Origin: Oribacterium sp.
GTDB lineage: Bacteria; Bacillota_A; Clostridia; Lachnospirales; Lachnospiraceae
Length of the DNA stretch: 64,000 nucleotides
Assembly: GCA_004554245.1 (NCBI GenBank)
Contig: SFND01000002.1
Coordinates: 1 to 64,000, forward strand
Direction of reading: 5' to 3'
The notes under the pieces are model-generated. The model did not search any database. It worked only from the letters and a program-made list of their open reading frames with translations, and was not told where the DNA came from. A program made the position numbers and the translations under genes. Positions 13,867 through 21,844 of this stretch are shown here, one piece after another; position 1 is the first letter of the stretch, and every line of letters begins with the position of its first letter.

Positions 13867-14685
13867 ATGAAGATCACGATGCTTGGTACGGGCAATGCGC
13901 TCGTGTCGGAGGTTTACAATACCTGTTATGTCCTGACGGATGAGGAGAAGCAGGGAACGGAGAAGTACTTCATGGTGGACGCCGGTGGCGGCGGACAGAT
14001 CGTGCATCAGCTGAAGTATGCGGGCTTCAACTGGATGGATATGCGGGAAATCTTCCTGACACATAAGCATATCGATCACTTCACCGGTATGATCTGGATG
14101 GTGCGTCTCATCACGCAGAACATGAAGTCCGGGAAGTACGAGGGGGAGGCCAATATCTATGGCCACAAGGAAGTCATCGAGCTGCTTGATGATATCTCCC
14201 GGAAGCTGCTGCAGCCTGGTCAGGTGAAGTTCATCGGTGACCGCCTGCATCTGATTCCGGTCGAGGATGGCGAGACCCGTGTGATCAATGGGCATAAGGT
14301 GACCTTCTTCGATATCGGTTCTACGAAGGCGAAGCAGTTCGGCTATCTCTATGAGATGAGCGATGGTCGGAAGATCTGCTGCTGTGGTGATGAGCCGTAT
14401 AACGCTGCGTTCGAGGAGAAGTATGCGAAGGGGGCAGACTGGCTGCTTCATGAGGCGTTCTGCCTCTATGAGGAGCGGGACAGCTTCCATCCGTATGAGA
14501 AGCACCACTCGACGGTCAAGGATGCGGCGGAGCTCGCGCAGAGTCTCCAGGTGCCGAATCTACTTCTCTATCATACGGAGGATAAGAACATCGCGCGTCG
14601 GAAGGAGCTCTATACGGCAGAGGCGCAGGCGTCGTATGCCGGCCATGTCGTGGTGCCGGAGGACCTCGAGACGGTCGAGCTGTAA
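13867..14685 (+). CDS. MBL-fold metallo-hydrolase (RNase Z-like)
   Basis: A 272-residue cytoplasmic metallo-beta-lactamase-fold hydrolase. The zinc motif THKHIDHFTGMIW (HxHxDH) is present, MVDAGGGGQ precedes it, and GDEPYN and HSTVKDAAELAQ supply the later metal ligands. The layout resembles the RNase Z/arylsulfatase-like branch, but the extended exosite arm of tRNase Z is not obvious, so the substrate is open. AGGAGA (13855-13860) fits ATG 13867 better than the ATGs at 13834 or 13861. REP copy 2 follows the stop codon. Confidence 0.82.
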   Translation: MKITMLGTGNALVSEVYNTCYVLTDEEKQGTEKYFMVDAGGGGQIVHQLKYAGFNWMDMREIFLTHKHIDHFTGMIWMVRLITQNMKSGKYEGEANIYGHKEVIELLDDISRKLLQPGQVKFIGDRLHLIPVEDGETRVINGHKVTFFDIGSTKAKQFGYLYEMSDGRKICCCGDEPYNAAFEEKYAKGADWLLHEAFCLYEERDSFHPYEKHHSTVKDAAELAQSLQVPNLLLYHTEDKNIARRKELYTAEAQASYAGHVVVPEDLETVEL

Positions 14686-14700
14686 GGTGATGTGAAGAAC

Positions 14701-14774
14701 AGAAGTTTATGGGGTCTGACCCCATAAACTTCTGTTTAGAATTTGTTTAGAAAAATTTAATGGGGTCAGACCCC
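14701..14774 (+). repeat. REP/BIME-like element copy 2
   Basis: The first palindrome (GGGGTCTGACCCC at 14711-14723) sits in a near-perfect 33-bp palindrome 14701-14733 (AGAAGTTTAT... ATAAACTTCT). The second, GGGGTCAGACCCC, is at 14762-14774, with a 51-bp period. The interior reads TGTTTAGAATTTGTTTAG. Confidence 0.92.
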
Positions 14775-14801
14775 ATGATCGGCGCTAAAAGGGGGAGAGT
14801 T

Positions 14802-16070
14802 ATGGGAACAAATTACGTAGCGTACTGGAAGACGCTGCCATATAAGCTGCTGGTGGGGCTCAAGTGGATCGGATTCGGTGTGCTGACCGGCATCCTCGTC
14901 GGGGGTGTGTCGGCGCTGTTTGCGAAGGCTATCGTGCTGGCGACGGGCTTCCGCCTGGCGCATACCTGGATCGTGTTTCTGCTGCCGCTTGCGGGTCTGT
15001 TCATCGTCTGGTTCTATCATCGTCTCGGGGCGCGGAAGCCGCGGGGGACGAACCTCGTGCTGGAGGCCATCCGCGAGAGTGAGCGTGTGCCGGTGAAGAT
15101 GGCACCGCTCATCATCGTGTCGACGGTGCTGACGCATCTCTTCGGTGGTTCGGCTGGACGAGAGGGCGCGGCGCTGCAGGTCGGCGGTTCACTCGGGCAT
15201 GGGCTGGGACAGCTGCTGCACTTCCGGAAGGAGGAGCGTCGCCGGACCATCATGTGCGGCATGAGTGCGGCCTTCTCGGCGCTGTTCGGAACGCCGCTGG
15301 CCGCGACGGTGCTATCGATGGAGATCAGTACCGTCGGCGTCATGTATTACTCCTCGCTCGTACCATGCGCGGTATCTGCATTGACCGCACACTTCGTGGC
15401 GCAGGTGATCAATCCGGGAAGCGAGGCGATGCTGCTGGCGGCGGTACCGGCCTTTCATGTGCGCGACGCTGTCTGCACTGGTCTGTTTGCGTGGGCGTGT
15501 GCGCTGGTGTCGATCCTCTTTGCGACGTCGATGCACAGCAGTAAGAAGCTGCTGCAGAAGTACTTCCCGAATGACTACATCCGCGTGGCGGTGTCCGGTG
15601 TGATCATCGTCGTGCTGACGCTGCTCGTGGGCGACCAGACCTATAACGGTACCGGCTCGAATATCATCGCGAGCTGCATCGAAAATCCGACGTTCAAGCT
15701 GGCGTTCTATGCCTTCCTGCTGAAGATTCTGTTCACCTCGGTGACCCTCGGCGGTGGCTTCCAGGGCGGTGAGATCGTGCCGTCGCTCTTCATCGGTGCG
15801 ACCTTCGGACATGTGGTCGGCAGTTTTACCGGCATGAACCCGGCGCTCTGCTCCGCGATCGGCATGGCCTGCGTCTTCTGCGGCGTGACGAACTGTCCGC
15901 TCGCCTCGCTGCTCATCGCGTTTGAGATGTTCGGCTTCGACGCGTCGTCGTACTTCATCCTTGCGATCGCGATCACTTATCTGTTCTCCGGTAACTACGG
16001 TATCTACGGCGCGCAGAAAATCCGCTTCAGCAAGTGGGATCCGGCGGAGATCGACGCGAATACGCACTGA
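14802..16070 (+). CDS. ClC-family chloride channel/transporter
   Basis: A 422-residue membrane protein with about ten hydrophobic segments. ClC signatures are present: GGSAGREGAALQVGGSLG, which carries the gating glutamate, and GGGFQGGEIVPSLFIGATFG, the GxFxP-like region. The canonical GSGIP loop is not obvious, as in other divergent bacterial ClC proteins, so ion selectivity (chloride or fluoride) is open. GGGGGAG precedes ATG 14802. The upstream in-frame ATG lies inside REP copy 2 and is rejected. The gene stands alone between the repeat and a short gap. Confidence 0.85.
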   Translation: MGTNYVAYWKTLPYKLLVGLKWIGFGVLTGILVGGVSALFAKAIVLATGFRLAHTWIVFLLPLAGLFIVWFYHRLGARKPRGTNLVLEAIRESERVPVKMAPLIIVSTVLTHLFGGSAGREGAALQVGGSLGHGLGQLLHFRKEERRRTIMCGMSAAFSALFGTPLAATVLSMEISTVGVMYYSSLVPCAVSALTAHFVAQVINPGSEAMLLAAVPAFHVRDAVCTGLFAWACALVSILFATSMHSSKKLLQKYFPNDYIRVAVSGVIIVVLTLLVGDQTYNGTGSNIIASCIENPTFKLAFYAFLLKILFTSVTLGGGFQGGEIVPSLFIGATFGHVVGSFTGMNPALCSAIGMACVFCGVTNCPLASLLIAFEMFGFDASSYFILAIAITYLFSGNYGIYGAQKIRFSKWDPAEIDANTH

Positions 16071-16170
16071 GCCGGCGGGTTATGATCGATACAACAATAC
16101 TTCATGCCGCACGGCGTTGACTCCGGAAATGTCGGGTGCTAAGATGTGGGGCATATGAAAAGACAGGCAA

Positions 16171-16207
16171 GGGCGCTGAGGATGGTTGTTTCCTCAGCGC
16201 TCTTTTT
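16171..16207 (+). terminator. Intrinsic terminator upstream of the cytosine deaminase-like gene
   Basis: GCGCTGAGG and CCTCAGCGC pair around a 10-base loop, followed by TCTTTTT. The rest of the 267-bp gap shows several short stems (TATACAT with ATGGTGTATA; CTGCCGGCAG) but no riboswitch I can name. Confidence 0.88.
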
Positions 16208-16337
16208 GTATACATAGGTAGAGTCTGTCTGCAGGTACGAGCTGCGCATGCAGTATGCGTTTTAGCGGATCTGCCGGCAGGAGTAACAACATGGTGTATA
16301 TGCGCAGGTCGTTTTCATAAGAGGAGAGGTACAGGAT

Positions 16338-17603
16338 ATGAAGAAGTTTATCAATGTCAGGTTAAAGGGTTCGCAGAATCTGAATTCGATTTATGTGGAG
16401 AATGGTATGATCCGTAAGATCATGCTGGGTACGAGCGAGGACAACAGTCTGGGTGGCGAGGACTGTGAGACCATCGATGTCGAGGGACATCTGGTGGTGC
16501 CGCCGTATGTCGATCCGCATCTGCATCTCGATTATGTGTTTACAGCAGGTCTCGGCGAGAATAATGGTTCGGGTACGCTGTTTGAGGGTATCCAGCGCTG
16601 GAGTGAGTCGAAGGGACACATGACGGTGCCGGAGATGAAGGAGCGGATCTACCGTGGTATCCGGAAGGAGATGCTTCATGGTGTACAGGCGATCCGTACG
16701 CACATCGATGTGACGGATCCGAGCTTTACCGGTCTCAAGGCAGCCCTCGAGGTGCGTGAGGAAGTGAAGGATATCCTTGATCTTCAGATCGTGGCGTTTC
16801 CGCAGGAGGGCATGTATGCCTACAAGGGCGGCGATGAGCTGGTGGAAGAGGGACTCAAGATGGGCGCAGATTGCGTCGGTGCGATCCCGCACTTCGAGCT
16901 GGCCCGCGAGTTCGGCGAGAAGTCGATCCATAAGACCGTCGAGCTGGCACTGAAGTACGACAAGCTGATCGATGTACACTGTGACGAAACGGATGATACG
17001 CAGAGCCGCTTCCTGGAGCTGCTCAATGCACTCGTCCTGATGGAGGGGATCGGTACGAAGACGACGGCGAGCCACACCTGCTCCTTCGGTTCGGCGGATA
17101 ACAGCTACGCCTTCCGTATGATGAAGCTTTTCAAGAAGTCCGGCATCAACTTCATATCCTGCCCGACCGAGAACATCTACCTCGAGGGTCGTCAGGACAG
17201 CTATCCGAAGAGGCGAGGCCTCACCCGTGTGAAGGAGCTCCATGATCAGGGGATCAATGTCTGCTTCGCGCAGGATTCGATGTCTGATCCGTGGTATCCG
17301 CTCGGAAACGGCAATATGATGATGATCCTCGACCATGGCATCCATATCGCGCAGATGATGTCACCGGAGGAGATTCAGGATGATCTCGATCTCGTAACGA
17401 CGAATGGTGCGATCACCATGCACATCCAGGATCGATACGGTATCGAGGAAGGAAAGCCGGCGAACTTCATTGTGCTTGACGCAAAGAGTGAGTTCGACGC
17501 GATCTGTGAGCGTGCAGACATCCTCGCATCCGTCCGTAAGGGCGAGTACCTTTTCCAGAAGGAACCGGCGAAGGTGATCGGTGCGATCGATCTGCTGAAA
17601 TAA
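16338..17603 (+). CDS. Cytosine deaminase-like amidohydrolase
   Basis: A 421-residue cytoplasmic amidohydrolase very close in layout to E. coli CodA. VVPPYVDPHLHLDYVF holds the first metal histidines. GSGTLFEGIQRW, VAFPQEGMYAY, IDVHCDETDD (metal His and catalytic Glu), TASHTCS and PKRRGLTRVKELHDQGINVCFAQDSMSDPWYPLGNGNMM follow in order. The metal Asp is kept in QDSMSDPW, but the second residue of the E. coli HDDVFDPW motif is Ser, so substrate range may differ from cytosine. GAGGAGAGG precedes ATG 16338. A transporter-type gene follows after a terminator. Confidence 0.83.
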   Translation: MKKFINVRLKGSQNLNSIYVENGMIRKIMLGTSEDNSLGGEDCETIDVEGHLVVPPYVDPHLHLDYVFTAGLGENNGSGTLFEGIQRWSESKGHMTVPEMKERIYRGIRKEMLHGVQAIRTHIDVTDPSFTGLKAALEVREEVKDILDLQIVAFPQEGMYAYKGGDELVEEGLKMGADCVGAIPHFELAREFGEKSIHKTVELALKYDKLIDVHCDETDDTQSRFLELLNALVLMEGIGTKTTASHTCSFGSADNSYAFRMMKLFKKSGINFISCPTENIYLEGRQDSYPKRRGLTRVKELHDQGINVCFAQDSMSDPWYPLGNGNMMMILDHGIHIAQMMSPEEIQDDLDLVTTNGAITMHIQDRYGIEEGKPANFIVLDAKSEFDAICERADILASVRKGEYLFQKEPAKVIGAIDLLK

Positions 17604-17622
17604 ACAGAATTTAAGGGCAAGG

Positions 17623-17659
17623 GCGCCGTGAGATGATGAACGTCTCACGGCGCTTTTTT
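17623..17659 (+). terminator. Intrinsic terminator after the deaminase gene
   Basis: GCGCCGTGAGA and TCTCACGGCGC are perfectly complementary, with a 9-base loop and six to seven Ts. Confidence 0.95.
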
Positions 17660-17672
17660 AATACGGAAAAGG

Positions 17673-19039
17673 ATGGACACAATAATGAGTTATGGACTGA
17701 TAGCAACCCTGATCGTGCTGGTGATCGTCGTCGGCGCGATCGTGACGAAGAAATGTGAGGCGTTCCTCATCGCGGGTTCGATGGTAGGCGCGCTGGTGCT
17801 GTGGAAGGGTGCGTTTCTCACGCAGTGGGTGGCGACGCTCGAGGAGGTGATGGCGGATGAGGCGTATGTCATCCTGATCTGCGGACTGTTCGGGAGCCTC
17901 GTGGCGCTGCTGACCGCGTCGAAGGGCAGCTTCGGCTTCACGAAGATCGTCACGCGCATCTGCAATTCGGAGCGGAAGACCCTGCTCACGACCTTCGCCC
18001 TCGGTATCATCATCTTCGTTGATGATTATCTGAATGTGCTGTCCATCGGGACAGCGATGAAAGGTTCCTATGATAAGAAGAAGGTGCCGAGAGAGGCGCT
18101 CGCCTATATCCTCGACAGCACCGGCGCACCAGTGTGCGTGCTGATCCCGTTCTCGTCCTGGGCGGCGTACTTCGGCGCGATCTTCCTGCAGCAGGACTGC
18201 GTACAGGCGCTCGGCGCGGGCAGCCTGATCCAGACCTATATGATGACGATTCCGTACTGCGTCTATCCGATCGTGGCACTGCTCATCGTCTTCCTCTTCT
18301 GTATGGGCTGGTTCCCGAAGCTTGGGGGAATGAAGACGGCCTACCAGCGGGTGGCTGAAACGGGCAAGACCTACAGCGATGCGAGCCGTAAGTATAATCT
18401 CGCGTCCGAGTATGGCGAGGAAGAGGGAAACAACGTATGGTACTTCATCCTGCCGCTCGCGATTCTCGTCGGCATCGCCGTGGTGACGGGTGATCTTGTA
18501 GTGGCTGCTGTGATCGCCATCCTCGTCTGCATGGTGATGTACATCGCCGGGAAGATCATGACCTTCTCGGAGTTTTGGGATACCTTCGTGAAGGGCTTCT
18601 CGGATATGCTTCCGAACATCATCCTGCTGATCGCCGCGCTGACCTTCAGAAGATCGCGAGTGAGATGCAGATGACCGAGTTCTTCGTCGATGTATGCAAG
18701 CCGATCATGTCTGGTACACTGTTCCCGATGATTACGTTTATCATCGTCGGTCTGCTGGCGTTCATGATCGCCAATGCCTGGGGTGTGTGCACACTGGTGG
18801 CGCCGGTGCTGCTGCCGCTGGGTGCGAGCGTAGGTGCAAACATCGTTCTCGTCATGGCCGCGATCCTGTCCGGCTGTGCCTTCGGAAACCACGCGTGCTT
18901 CTACTGTGATACGACGGTGCTGGCATCAAACGGTGCCGGTGTCGAGAACCTCGAGCATGCGGCGTCGCAGCTTCCGTATGTACTGATCGGTGCGGCGATT
19001 TCGATGATCGGATTCCTGGTGCTTGGGATTATAATGTAA
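17673..19039 (+). pseudogene. NhaC-family Na+/H+ antiporter-like transporter interrupted by a single-base frameshift
   Basis: The first part (17673 to about 18644) encodes hydrophobic segments of an NhaC-type transporter, including DDYLNVLSIGTAMKGSYDKKKVPREALAY and PVCVLIPFSSWAAYFGAIF. At about 18642-18647 the frame shifts. The reading after it (LQKIASEMQMTEFFVDVCKPIMSG to GFLVLGIIM, stop 19039) continues the same protein in the +1 neighbouring frame. Adding one C at ACC-TTCAG restores LIAALTLQKIASEM. As sequenced, the first frame ends at 18674 after 333 residues. The full product would have about 455 residues and roughly 11 membrane segments. This is either a real inactivating indel or a sequencing error. 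The start could be ATG 17673 or 17685. Confidence 0.85.
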
Positions 19040-19053
19040 AGGGAGGCAGAACT

Positions 19054-19674
19054 ATGGAGAAGAAAAAGTTTATCATCACGATCGCGCGTCAGTTCGGCAG
19101 CATGGGACGTCCGATCGCGAAACGGATGAGTGAGAAGCTCGGGATCGAGTTTTATGACCGTGATATCGTCGAGGAGGCGGCGAAGAAGCTGAATCTGCCG
19201 GTATCGAAGATCAACGAAATCGAGGAGACGGCGCAGAAGAGTGCGAAGACGAACTCCTTCCGCCGGATGATGTTCCCGCTGGGCACCCAGGCGGATGAGA
19301 TGCAGGATAAGCTCTTCGAGACGCAGAAGAACATCATACAGTTCCTGGCAGAACGGGACTCCTGCATCATCGTCGGACGCTGCGGTGATTTCATCCTCGC
19401 GGATGAGCCAAATATCATCCGCATATACATTTACGCCCCGTACGAGGCGCGGCTGGAGCACTGTCTGCATGACCTGAATCTCGACGAGGACACCGCGAAG
19501 AAGATGATGAAGTCCGTCGATGAGGCGAGAGACCACTATCACATGCACTATGCAGGATTTCTCCCGAATGACCAGCGCTTCAAGGAAATCATGATCGATA
19601 GCAGCATGCTCGGCATCGAGGGCACCGCCGATTACCTCGTAGACGCCGTAATCAAGCGCTTCGAGCTGGATTGA
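19054..19674 (+). CDS. Cytidylate kinase-like family protein
   Basis: A 206-residue cytoplasmic protein of the AAA_26/cytidylate kinase-like family. It begins IITIARQFGSMGRPIAKRMSEKLGIEFYDRDIVEEAA. The phosphate-binding loop is a variant (RQFGSMGRP) rather than a textbook GxxGxGK. CIIVGRCGDFIL and a YAPYEARLEHC lid-like segment follow. True CMP kinases are about 220 residues with a different loop, so the substrate is uncertain. GGGAGG precedes ATG 19054, 14 bp after the transporter stop, so the two are likely co-transcribed. Confidence 0.75.
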   Translation: MEKKKFIITIARQFGSMGRPIAKRMSEKLGIEFYDRDIVEEAAKKLNLPVSKINEIEETAQKSAKTNSFRRMMFPLGTQADEMQDKLFETQKNIIQFLAERDSCIIVGRCGDFILADEPNIIRIYIYAPYEARLEHCLHDLNLDEDTAKKMMKSVDEARDHYHMHYAGFLPNDQRFKEIMIDSSMLGIEGTADYLVDAVIKRFELD

Positions 19675-19688
19675 CGGCCCGGACGTAC

Positions 19689-19779
19689 CTTAAGAATTTC
19701 GTAAGGGGGTCTGACCCCATTAAATTTTTCTAAACAGATTCTAAACTGGAAGTTTATGGGGTCAGACCCCATAAACTTC
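19689..19779 (+). repeat. REP/BIME-like element copy 3, overlapping the end of the fructokinase gene
   Basis: It starts CTTAAGAATTTCGTAAG. The palindromes GGGGTCTGACCCC (19706-19718) and GGGGTCAGACCCC (19758-19770) start 52 bp apart. On the - strand the right palindrome supplies the last codons and the TGA stop of the fructokinase gene. Confidence 0.93.
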
Positions 19780-20637
19780 ATCGATCGCGAGCTTGATGGC
19801 ACCCATGATGCCCTGGTCGTCGTGGAGGGAGGCCGGGACGATGTAGTGATCGAGATCGGCGAGCTCGTCGGTAAGGACATAGCCGTTTACCATGGATTTC
19901 ACCTTCTCGCGGATGAGCGGGAAGAGCTGTGCCTGGTGCATGACGCCACCTCCGAGGATGATGATCTGCGGACTCAGGGTCATGATGAGAGTGGTGCAGG
20001 CTTCTGCGATGTAGTGTGCTTCGATGTCCCACACCTTCGGATCATCCTTGAGGGTGATGGCTTTCTGCCCCCAGCGTTCTTCGATGGCCGGGCCGGCGGC
20101 CATGCCCTCGAAGCAGCTGCCATGGTAAGGACAGTGGCCTTCATACGTATCGTCCGGATGCTTCACCACCGGGATGTGTCCGAACTCCGGGTGGAGCATG
20201 CCGTGTACGAGATGACCACCGGAGAGGATGCCGGCACCGACGCCGGTACCGATCGTGATGTAGACAGCATCCGTGAGACCGCGCGCCTGTCCATAGGTGA
20301 CCTCACCGAGGAGAGAACCGTTGACATCGGTATCGAAGCCGACCGGTACGCCGAGCGCGCGCTTCAGTATGCCGACGATGTCAACATTGGCCCAGCCCTT
20401 CTTCGGGGTCGTCGTGATATAGCCGTAGGTCGGTGAGTTTCGGCGAAGATCAACCGGACCGAAGCTGGCCACACCGAGGGATGCAATCTCCTTGTCGCGG
20501 AACCATGCGATAATCGCAGACAGGGTTTCCTCCGGTGTGGTCGTCGGGATGGATGTCTGCTCGAGAATCGTTCCGTTTTCGTCGCCGAGCGCGCACACCA
20601 TCTTCGTGCCACCGGCCTCTAAAGCTCCGTAAAGCAT
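19762..20637 (-). CDS. Fructokinase, ROK family
   Basis: A 291-residue cytoplasmic sugar kinase. The N-terminus MLYGALEAGGTKMVCALGDENG, SFGPVDL, PVGFDTDVNGSLLGE and YITIGTGVGAGI are ROK nucleotide and sugar motifs. HPDDTYEGHCPYHGSCFEGMAAGPAIEERWG is the zinc-binding and specificity region typical of Bacillus GmuE/YdhR-type fructokinases. It phosphorylates fructose to fructose-6-phosphate. ATG 20637 is chosen because AGGAGG lies 9 bases before it on the - strand. The last residues (VYGV) and the stop codon are encoded by REP copy 3, so the native C-terminus has been replaced or trimmed by the repeat. Confidence 0.92.
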   Translation of the reverse strand: MLYGALEAGGTKMVCALGDENGTILEQTSIPTTTPEETLSAIIAWFRDKEIASLGVASFGPVDLRRNSPTYGYITTTPKKGWANVDIVGILKRALGVPVGFDTDVNGSLLGEVTYGQARGLTDAVYITIGTGVGAGILSGGHLVHGMLHPEFGHIPVVKHPDDTYEGHCPYHGSCFEGMAAGPAIEERWGQKAITLKDDPKVWDIEAHYIAEACTTLIMTLSPQIIILGGGVMHQAQLFPLIREKVKSMVNGYVLTDELADLDHYIVPASLHDDQGIMGAIKLAIDEVYGV

Positions 20638-20682
20638 AATTTCATATCCTCCTGTTGAATGGGGCAGTCCCCTTATGATCGT

Positions 20683-20782
20683 CTTAAGAATTCTGTAAGG
20701 GGGTCTGCCCCCCATTAAATTTTTCTAAACAGATTCTAAACTGAAAGTTTATGGGGTCAGACCCCATTACGAAATTCTTAAG
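20683..20782 (+). repeat. REP/BIME-like element copy 4, full-length 100-bp form with terminal inverted repeats
   Basis: The most complete copy. The left end, CTTAAGAATTCTGTAAGG, and the right end, TTACGAAATTCTTAAG, are inverted. The inner palindromes are GGGGTCTGCCCC (20700) and GGGGTCAGACCCC (20753-20765). It lies upstream of the fructokinase gene and downstream of the cyclophilin gene. A further partial palindrome, GGGGCAGTCCCC, is at about 20661-20672. Confidence 0.93.
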
Positions 20783-20794
20783 ATAGAGCATCGA

Positions 20795-20828
20795 TGAAAA
20801 ACAGAGCCTCCGGATACCGGAGGCTCTG
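20795..20828 (-). terminator. Intrinsic terminator of the cyclophilin gene
   Basis: Read on the - strand, CAGAGCCTCCGG and CCGGAGGCTCTG pair perfectly around a 3-base loop and are followed by a T-run (GAAAAA on the + strand). Confidence 0.92.
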
Positions 20829-20846
20829 CGTTTTAAGCGATATGAA

Positions 20847-21332
20847 TTACTCCTCGACAGTAACCTTCGTCATGGTGACAGCGACGACAGGTGCGTCCTG
20901 CCAGCCGGTCGGGGTGGAAGCGATACGGTCAACCTCATCCATGCCGTCGATAACCTTGCCGAAGGCAGCGTACTGACCATCGAGGTAGGAAGCATCTGCA
21001 TGCATGATGAAGAACTGGGAACCAGCGGAGTCCGGATCCATCGCACGCGCCATGGAAATCACACCACGCTTGTGCTGAAGATCGTTCTTTACGCCGTTGG
21101 AGGAGAACTCACCCTTGATATTCCAGCCTGGGCCGCCGGTACCGTTGCCCTCCGGATCACCGCCCTGGATCATGAAACCAGGAATGATGCGGTGGAAGGT
21201 CAGACCATCATAAAAGCCCTGCTTTACGAGCTTCACGAAATTCTCTACCGTGATCGGTGCGATCTCAGGATACAGCTCGAGTTTGATATCCTTGTCGTCG
21301 TCCATATGAATCGTTACGATTGGATTAGCCAT
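20847..21332 (-). CDS. Peptidyl-prolyl cis-trans isomerase, cyclophilin type
   Basis: A 161-residue cytoplasmic protein-folding isomerase. The catalytic and binding residues of cyclophilins are visible: FHRIIPGFMIQGGD (Arg/Phe pocket), GVISMARAMDPDSAGSQFFI and YLDGQYAAFGKVIDGMDEVDRI. There is no signal peptide. The CDS ends at 20847 just before the terminator. GAGGTTTTC lies upstream of the start on the - strand. It is divergent from the S1-domain gene across a 512-bp gap. Confidence 0.93.
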   Translation of the reverse strand: MANPIVTIHMDDDKDIKLELYPEIAPITVENFVKLVKQGFYDGLTFHRIIPGFMIQGGDPEGNGTGGPGWNIKGEFSSNGVKNDLQHKRGVISMARAMDPDSAGSQFFIMHADASYLDGQYAAFGKVIDGMDEVDRIASTPTGWQDAPVVAVTMTKVTVEE

Positions 21333-21471
21333 AATTGAAAACCTCTTTTCATTGATTTATCTCTATGGATTTTACCAGTAAAACGCAGGCAGAACAATAG
21401 AAAAAGCGGGATTTGCTGATTACAGCTTCAGACTATTTTCGTCCAGCAGAAAATTTTTCAGGCCTTAAATC

Positions 21472-21522
21472 GTTCTTTATTCCGAAAACAGGTGCAGATG
21501 CACCTCATTTCGGAATAAGAAC
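21472..21522. repeat. Long two-tier hairpin in the cyclophilin/S1 divergent gap
   Basis: The outer arms GTTCTTTATTCCGAAA and TTTCGGAATAAGAAC enclose a second stem, AGGTGC-GCACCT. No T-run follows on either strand. The rest of the 512-bp gap contains the solo module 21657-21691 and the S1 promoter; I see no gene in it. Confidence 0.8.
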
Positions 21523-21656
21523 ATCATAAAACATAGTTCGGATAAAGCTGAAGCTTCGCAGTCTTTCTGAGATTCCCTACGCAATGAAGATCCAATCAGA
21601 TATAACCAAACGGAATTCATCTCGGCGTAAATAAGTAGCAGTACTGGGAGTGTCAC

Positions 21657-21691
21657 CGGAGTACTGTGCTTCGGTTGCCGACCCTCCGGGG
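21657..21691 (+). repeat. Solo end module of the nested-stem element (copy 3, partial)
   Basis: This 35-base stretch starting CGGAGTACTGTGCTTC and ending CCTCCGGGG matches 30602-30636 at 29 of 35 positions by eye. It also matches the reverse complement of 39503-39537. The left half and inner hairpin of the element are not recognisable here. Confidence 0.75.
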
Positions 21692-21760
21692 GAACGCCCA
21701 AAATGCGACGAAACATCGCAAAACGGCTGGAAACCGCTGTGCGAATTTCATCCCCCATCT

Positions 21761-21790
21761 TGTAGCGATACGTCGGTTTGTGGTATAGTA
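21761..21790 (+). promoter_or_regulatory. Promoter of the S1-domain gene
   Basis: TTGTAG (21761-21766) and TATAGT (21785-21790) are separated by 18 bp, with an extended TGG before the -10. It lies 55 bp upstream of ATG 21845. Confidence 0.6.
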
Positions 21791-21844
21791 TAACGAGTGA
21801 GCCTTCGGGGCACGCATTATTAAGAAAAAGAGGTACCATAGACT

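Noticed and set aside
13738..14508. Long N-terminal extension of the YhcC radical SAM frame on the - strand
   Set aside because: The conserved family starts at MKIITLSEYLKGKYG (13737). The extension is antisense to the MBL hydrolase and crosses the divergent promoter region.
16208..16330. Possible riboswitch in the cytosine deaminase leader
   Set aside because: Several short stems exist, but the conserved core of purine, THF, TPP or preQ1 riboswitches could not be found.
18575..19039. Independent gene with start at 18575
   Set aside because: Its N-terminal part is out of frame with conserved NhaC sequence, and the remainder continues the upstream transporter; it is the second half of a frameshifted gene.
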